6,869 nucleotides of DNA from contig NZ_CAPJ01000256.1 in assembly GCF_000331775.1 (NCBI RefSeq), positions 1 to 6,869 of the forward strand. Direction: 5' to 3'. The translations under genes were made by a program, and so were the position numbers. The notes below the pieces were generated by a model. It worked only from the letters and a program-made list of their open reading frames with translations, made no database searches and was not told where the DNA came from. This stretch comes from Xanthomonas translucens pv. translucens DSM 18974. GTDB taxonomy: Bacteria > Pseudomonadota > Gammaproteobacteria > Xanthomonadales > Xanthomonadaceae. The stretch's first letter is position 1, and the number at the start of each line of letters is the position of its first letter. Positions 4,366 to 6,869 of the stretch are shown piece by piece.

Positions 4366-6804
4366 ATGCCGTATCCGTTCGCCCGCCCGCTGAGTCTTGC
4401 CATCGCCCTGGCCCTGTCGGCCCCCGCCCTGGCCCAGCAGGCCGATCCCGGCACCGCGACCAACCTGGACACGGTGATCGTCACCGGCACCCGCGCCAGC
4501 AGCCGTACCGTGCTCGAGTCCACCGCGCCGGTGGACGTGCTCAGCGCCGAGGACATCCGCAAGGCCGGGGTGGTTAACGGCGAGCTGGGCAGCGCGCTGC
4601 AGGCGTTGCTGCCCTCGTTCAACTTCCCGCGCCAGTCCAACTCCGGCGGCGCCGACCACATCCGCGCCGCGCAGCTGCGCGGGCTCTCGCCAGACCAGGT
4701 GCTGGTGCTGGTCAACGGCAAGCGCCGCCACACCTCGGCGCTGGTCAACACCGACAGCAAGATCGGCAAGGGCACCACCCCGGTGGACTTCAACGCGATC
4801 CCGGTCAGCGCAATCAAGCGCATCGAAGTGCTGCGCGACGGCGCCGGCGCGCAGTACGGCTCGGACGCGGTGGCCGGAGTGATCAACGTGATCCTCGACG
4901 ACGATCCGGACAGCGGCGCGCTGGAAGCCAGCTTCGGCGCCAACCACACCGACGTGAAGCCGATCGACCGCACCGTCACCGATGGCCAGACCAGCTACGC
5001 CAGCGCCAAGGTCGGCACCCGCCTGGGCGACGACGGCGGCTTCTTCAAGGTCGGCCTGGAGCTGAAGAACCACGAGGGTACCAATCGCGCCGGCTACGAC
5101 CAGATCCCGCCGTTCGAGGCGCAGACCCCTGCCAACCTGGCACTGGCCGGCAAGCGCAACTACGTGCTCGGCGACGGCGCCAGCAAGGACCTCAACGCCT
5201 GGATCAACGGCAAGCTGCCGTTCGGCCAGAGCAGCGAGTTCTACTTCTTCGGCACCTACAACCAGCGCGACACGCAGGGCGCCAACTATTTCCGCTATCC
5301 CGACAGCGACGCCAACTGGACCCAGATCTACCCGAACGGCTACCGCCCGGTGTCGCTGGGCGAGAACCGCGACCTGCAGGGCGTGGCCGGCGCGCGCGGG
5401 CAATGGGGCGAGTGGGCCTACGACGCCAGTGTCGACTACGGCCGCAACGACTTCACCTACCGGTTGAAGAATTCGCTCAACGCCTCGCTCGGCCCGGGCA
5501 GCACGACCCGCTTCAAGACCGGCGACTACGCCTTCGAGCAGGGCGTGGCCAACCTGGACCTGAGCCGCAGCTTCGACGCCGCCGGCGCCACCCATACCCT
5601 CGGCAGCGGCGTGGAATTGCGCCGCGAGCACTACCGCACCCGCCCCGGCGACCCGGCCAGCTACGCCGCCGGCGCCTTCACCGATCGCCCCACCGGCGCC
5701 CAGGCCGGCGGCGGGCTGACCCCGCAGGATGCGGCCGACCTGTCGCGCAACGTCGCCAGCGTCTATACCAGCCTGTCCAGCCAGTTCGGCGACAAATTGT
5801 CCACCGACCTGGCCGCGCGCTACGAGCACTACCAGGATTTCGGCGGCGAACTGACCGGCAAGCTGGCCGCGCGCTACGAGTTCGTGCCGGCGTTCGCGCT
5901 GCGCGGCGCGATCTCCAACAACTTTCATGCGCCGTCGCTGAGCCAGATCGGCTACGAAGCCACCTCCACCGGCTACGACGCGGCCGGCCAGCTGCTGCAG
6001 GGCCGGCTGCTGTCGGTCAACAATCCGGTCGCACAGGCGCTGGGCGCGCGCGCGCTGCAGCCGGAGAAATCGGTCAACTACAGCTTCGGCTTCACCAGCC
6101 GCATCGGCTCCCACTTCGACCTGTCGCTGGACCTGTTCCAGATCGACATCAACGACCGCATCGCATTGTCCGAAGACATCAACGGCAACGCGCTGACCGC
6201 ATTCGTGGCGCAGAACTTCGGCGTCAGCGGCCTGCAGAGCGCCAGCTTCTTCGTCAACGCCGCCGACACCCGCACCCGCGGCGCGGAGCTGGTCAGCAAC
6301 TGGCGGCAGGCGCTGGGCGATGGCCAGTTGCAACTCACCGGCACCTGGAGCTACGCCAAGACCGAACTGAAGAACCTGGTCGCCACGCCGCCGCAGCTGC
6401 TGGCGCTGAATCCGGACTACGTGCTGTTCGGCGTGGAGGAGAGCAACACCCTGACCGACGCCGCGCCGCGTACCCGCGCCCAGTTCGCGGTGAACTGGAA
6501 CAACGACCGCTGGGCGCTGCAGACCCGGGTCAGCCGCTACGGCAGCGCCACCCGCGTGTTCGACTTCGGCGGCGGCTTCGTGCCGCGGCAGACCTACGGC
6601 GCCGAGTGGCAGCTCGACGCCGAGGTCGAGTACCACATCAGCGCGCAGTGGAGCGTGGCGCTGGGCGGGCAGAACCTCACCGACAACTACTCCGACCGCT
6701 CCAACAGCGACATCTCCTACTTCGGCAACCTGCCCTACGACGTGCTGTCGCCGATCGGCAGCAACGGCGCGTATTACTACGGGCGGGTGCGCTACACCTT
6801 CTGA
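4366..6804 (+). CDS. TonB-dependent outer-membrane receptor
   Basis: This is an intact 812-residue receptor that imports a scarce ligand through the outer membrane using TonB-ExbBD energy. The signal peptide is residues 1-23, cut after ALA before QQADPG. A TonB-box-like DTVIVTGTRAS follows at 35-45. The plug domain spans about 46-178 with LRGLSPDQVLVLVNGKRRHT (104-123), TTPVDFNAIPVSAIKRIEVL (137-156), RDGAGAQYGSDAVAGVINVI (157-176). The remaining residues form the beta-barrel, with many alternating aromatic segments. It ends YYYGRVRYTF, giving the terminal Phe needed for BAM-assisted insertion. The mature N-terminus goes almost directly into the TonB box, so there is no FecA-type signalling extension and no FecR or sigma gene beside it. 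The plug wording (SFNFPRQSNSGGADH, KRRHTSALVN) belongs to a receptor group frequent in Xanthomonads and Caulobacter relatives, usually labelled iron-complex receptor without proof of ligand. It starts 237 bases from the divergent lipoprotein gene. The ligand is unknown. Confidence 0.95.
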   Translation: MPYPFARPLSLAIALALSAPALAQQADPGTATNLDTVIVTGTRASSRTVLESTAPVDVLSAEDIRKAGVVNGELGSALQALLPSFNFPRQSNSGGADHIRAAQLRGLSPDQVLVLVNGKRRHTSALVNTDSKIGKGTTPVDFNAIPVSAIKRIEVLRDGAGAQYGSDAVAGVINVILDDDPDSGALEASFGANHTDVKPIDRTVTDGQTSYASAKVGTRLGDDGGFFKVGLELKNHEGTNRAGYDQIPPFEAQTPANLALAGKRNYVLGDGASKDLNAWINGKLPFGQSSEFYFFGTYNQRDTQGANYFRYPDSDANWTQIYPNGYRPVSLGENRDLQGVAGARGQWGEWAYDASVDYGRNDFTYRLKNSLNASLGPGSTTRFKTGDYAFEQGVANLDLSRSFDAAGATHTLGSGVELRREHYRTRPGDPASYAAGAFTDRPTGAQAGGGLTPQDAADLSRNVASVYTSLSSQFGDKLSTDLAARYEHYQDFGGELTGKLAARYEFVPAFALRGAISNNFHAPSLSQIGYEATSTGYDAAGQLLQGRLLSVNNPVAQALGARALQPEKSVNYSFGFTSRIGSHFDLSLDLFQIDINDRIALSEDINGNALTAFVAQNFGVSGLQSASFFVNAADTRTRGAELVSNWRQALGDGQLQLTGTWSYAKTELKNLVATPPQLLALNPDYVLFGVEESNTLTDAAPRTRAQFAVNWNNDRWALQTRVSRYGSATRVFDFGGGFVPRQTYGAEWQLDAEVEYHISAQWSVALGGQNLTDNYSDRSNSDISYFGNLPYDVLSPIGSNGAYYYGRVRYTF

Positions 6805-6808
6805 TCGG

Positions 6809-6830
6809 CGCGCCCGCACGGCGGGGCGCG
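6809..6830 (+). terminator. GC-only stem-loop after the receptor gene
   Basis: CGCGCCCGC (6809-6817) pairs with GCGGGGCGCG (6821-6830) with one bulged G and a 3-base loop, starting 5 bases after the TGA stop. The stem is strong, but no T tract follows. It is a candidate transcript 3' end of the kind seen in GC-rich genomes. Its right arm overlaps the first heptamer repeat. Confidence 0.35.
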
Positions 6831-6843
6831 GGGCGCGGGGCGC
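6823..6843. repeat. Three perfect tandem copies of GGGGCGC
   Basis: The 7-base unit repeats exactly at 6823, 6830 and 6837, just downstream of the receptor gene. The period of seven matches the degenerate repeat at 3618-3646, though the unit sequence differs. The rest of the window (6844-6869) holds no gene I can support. Confidence 0.75.
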
Positions 6844-6869
6844 AAACCCGGGGCGGGCAGCACGACGCT

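Noticed and set aside
4192..6819. An 875-codon open frame on the minus strand fully opposite the receptor gene
   Set aside because: Its sequence is repetitive Val/Ala/Gly/Arg-rich with no recognisable domain. It mirrors the G/C-biased third positions of the receptor, a standard artefact in high-GC genomes.
1..6869. tRNA, rRNA, riboswitch, CRISPR array, insertion sequence or prophage genes
   Set aside because: I looked for cloverleaf-like arms, spaced direct repeats, transposase motifs and terminal inverted repeats and found none. The gaps are too short for most of these.

Overview
This window is a stretch of GC-rich chromosome (roughly 70% G+C by eye) with strong G/C third-position codon bias. 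Three things suggest a gammaproteobacterium of the Xanthomonadaceae, most likely Xanthomonas or a close relative: the protein families, the abundance of a TonB-dependent receptor type common in that family, and two intergenic runs of degenerate 7-base repeats. The placement comes from recognition alone and no search was run.

Layout. Five genes lie head to tail on the minus strand and one long gene diverges on the plus strand. Reading leftwards from the divergent promoter region (4129-4365), the minus genes are: a DUF3574 outer-membrane lipoprotein (4128-3649); a YsnE-like GNAT acetyltransferase that looks broken (about 3601-3141); an intact 12-14 helix permease of the NCS2/AzgA-like nucleobase transporter group (3033-1435); a secreted protein with an LprI/DUF1311 head and a long unknown tail, interrupted by a one-base frameshift (1383-185); and the first 22 codons of a membrane or exported protein that runs off the left edge (66-1). 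The plus strand carries one complete TonB-dependent outer-membrane receptor (4366-6804).

How the genes may work together. The receptor would move an unknown substrate across the outer membrane using TonB energy. The permease would move a nucleobase-like solute across the inner membrane. They are on opposite strands, two genes apart, and nothing in the sequence proves a shared substrate. The minus genes could be partly co-transcribed, but GC-only stem-loops after several stop codons leave room for separate units.

What stands out. Two of the five minus-strand genes each carry an apparent one-base loss. In both, family motifs continue perfectly in the next frame. The acetyltransferase also lacks any usual start codon downstream of its neighbour. 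The divergent intergenic region holds an AT-rich island and two perfect palindromes sharing CATC/GATG half-sites. No gap without a gene exceeds 300 bases; the largest is the 237-base divergent region. I see no RNA gene, CRISPR array, insertion sequence or phage gene, and no convincing undescribed multi-gene system. The most unusual material is the unknown tail of the LprI-like protein and the palindromic control region.
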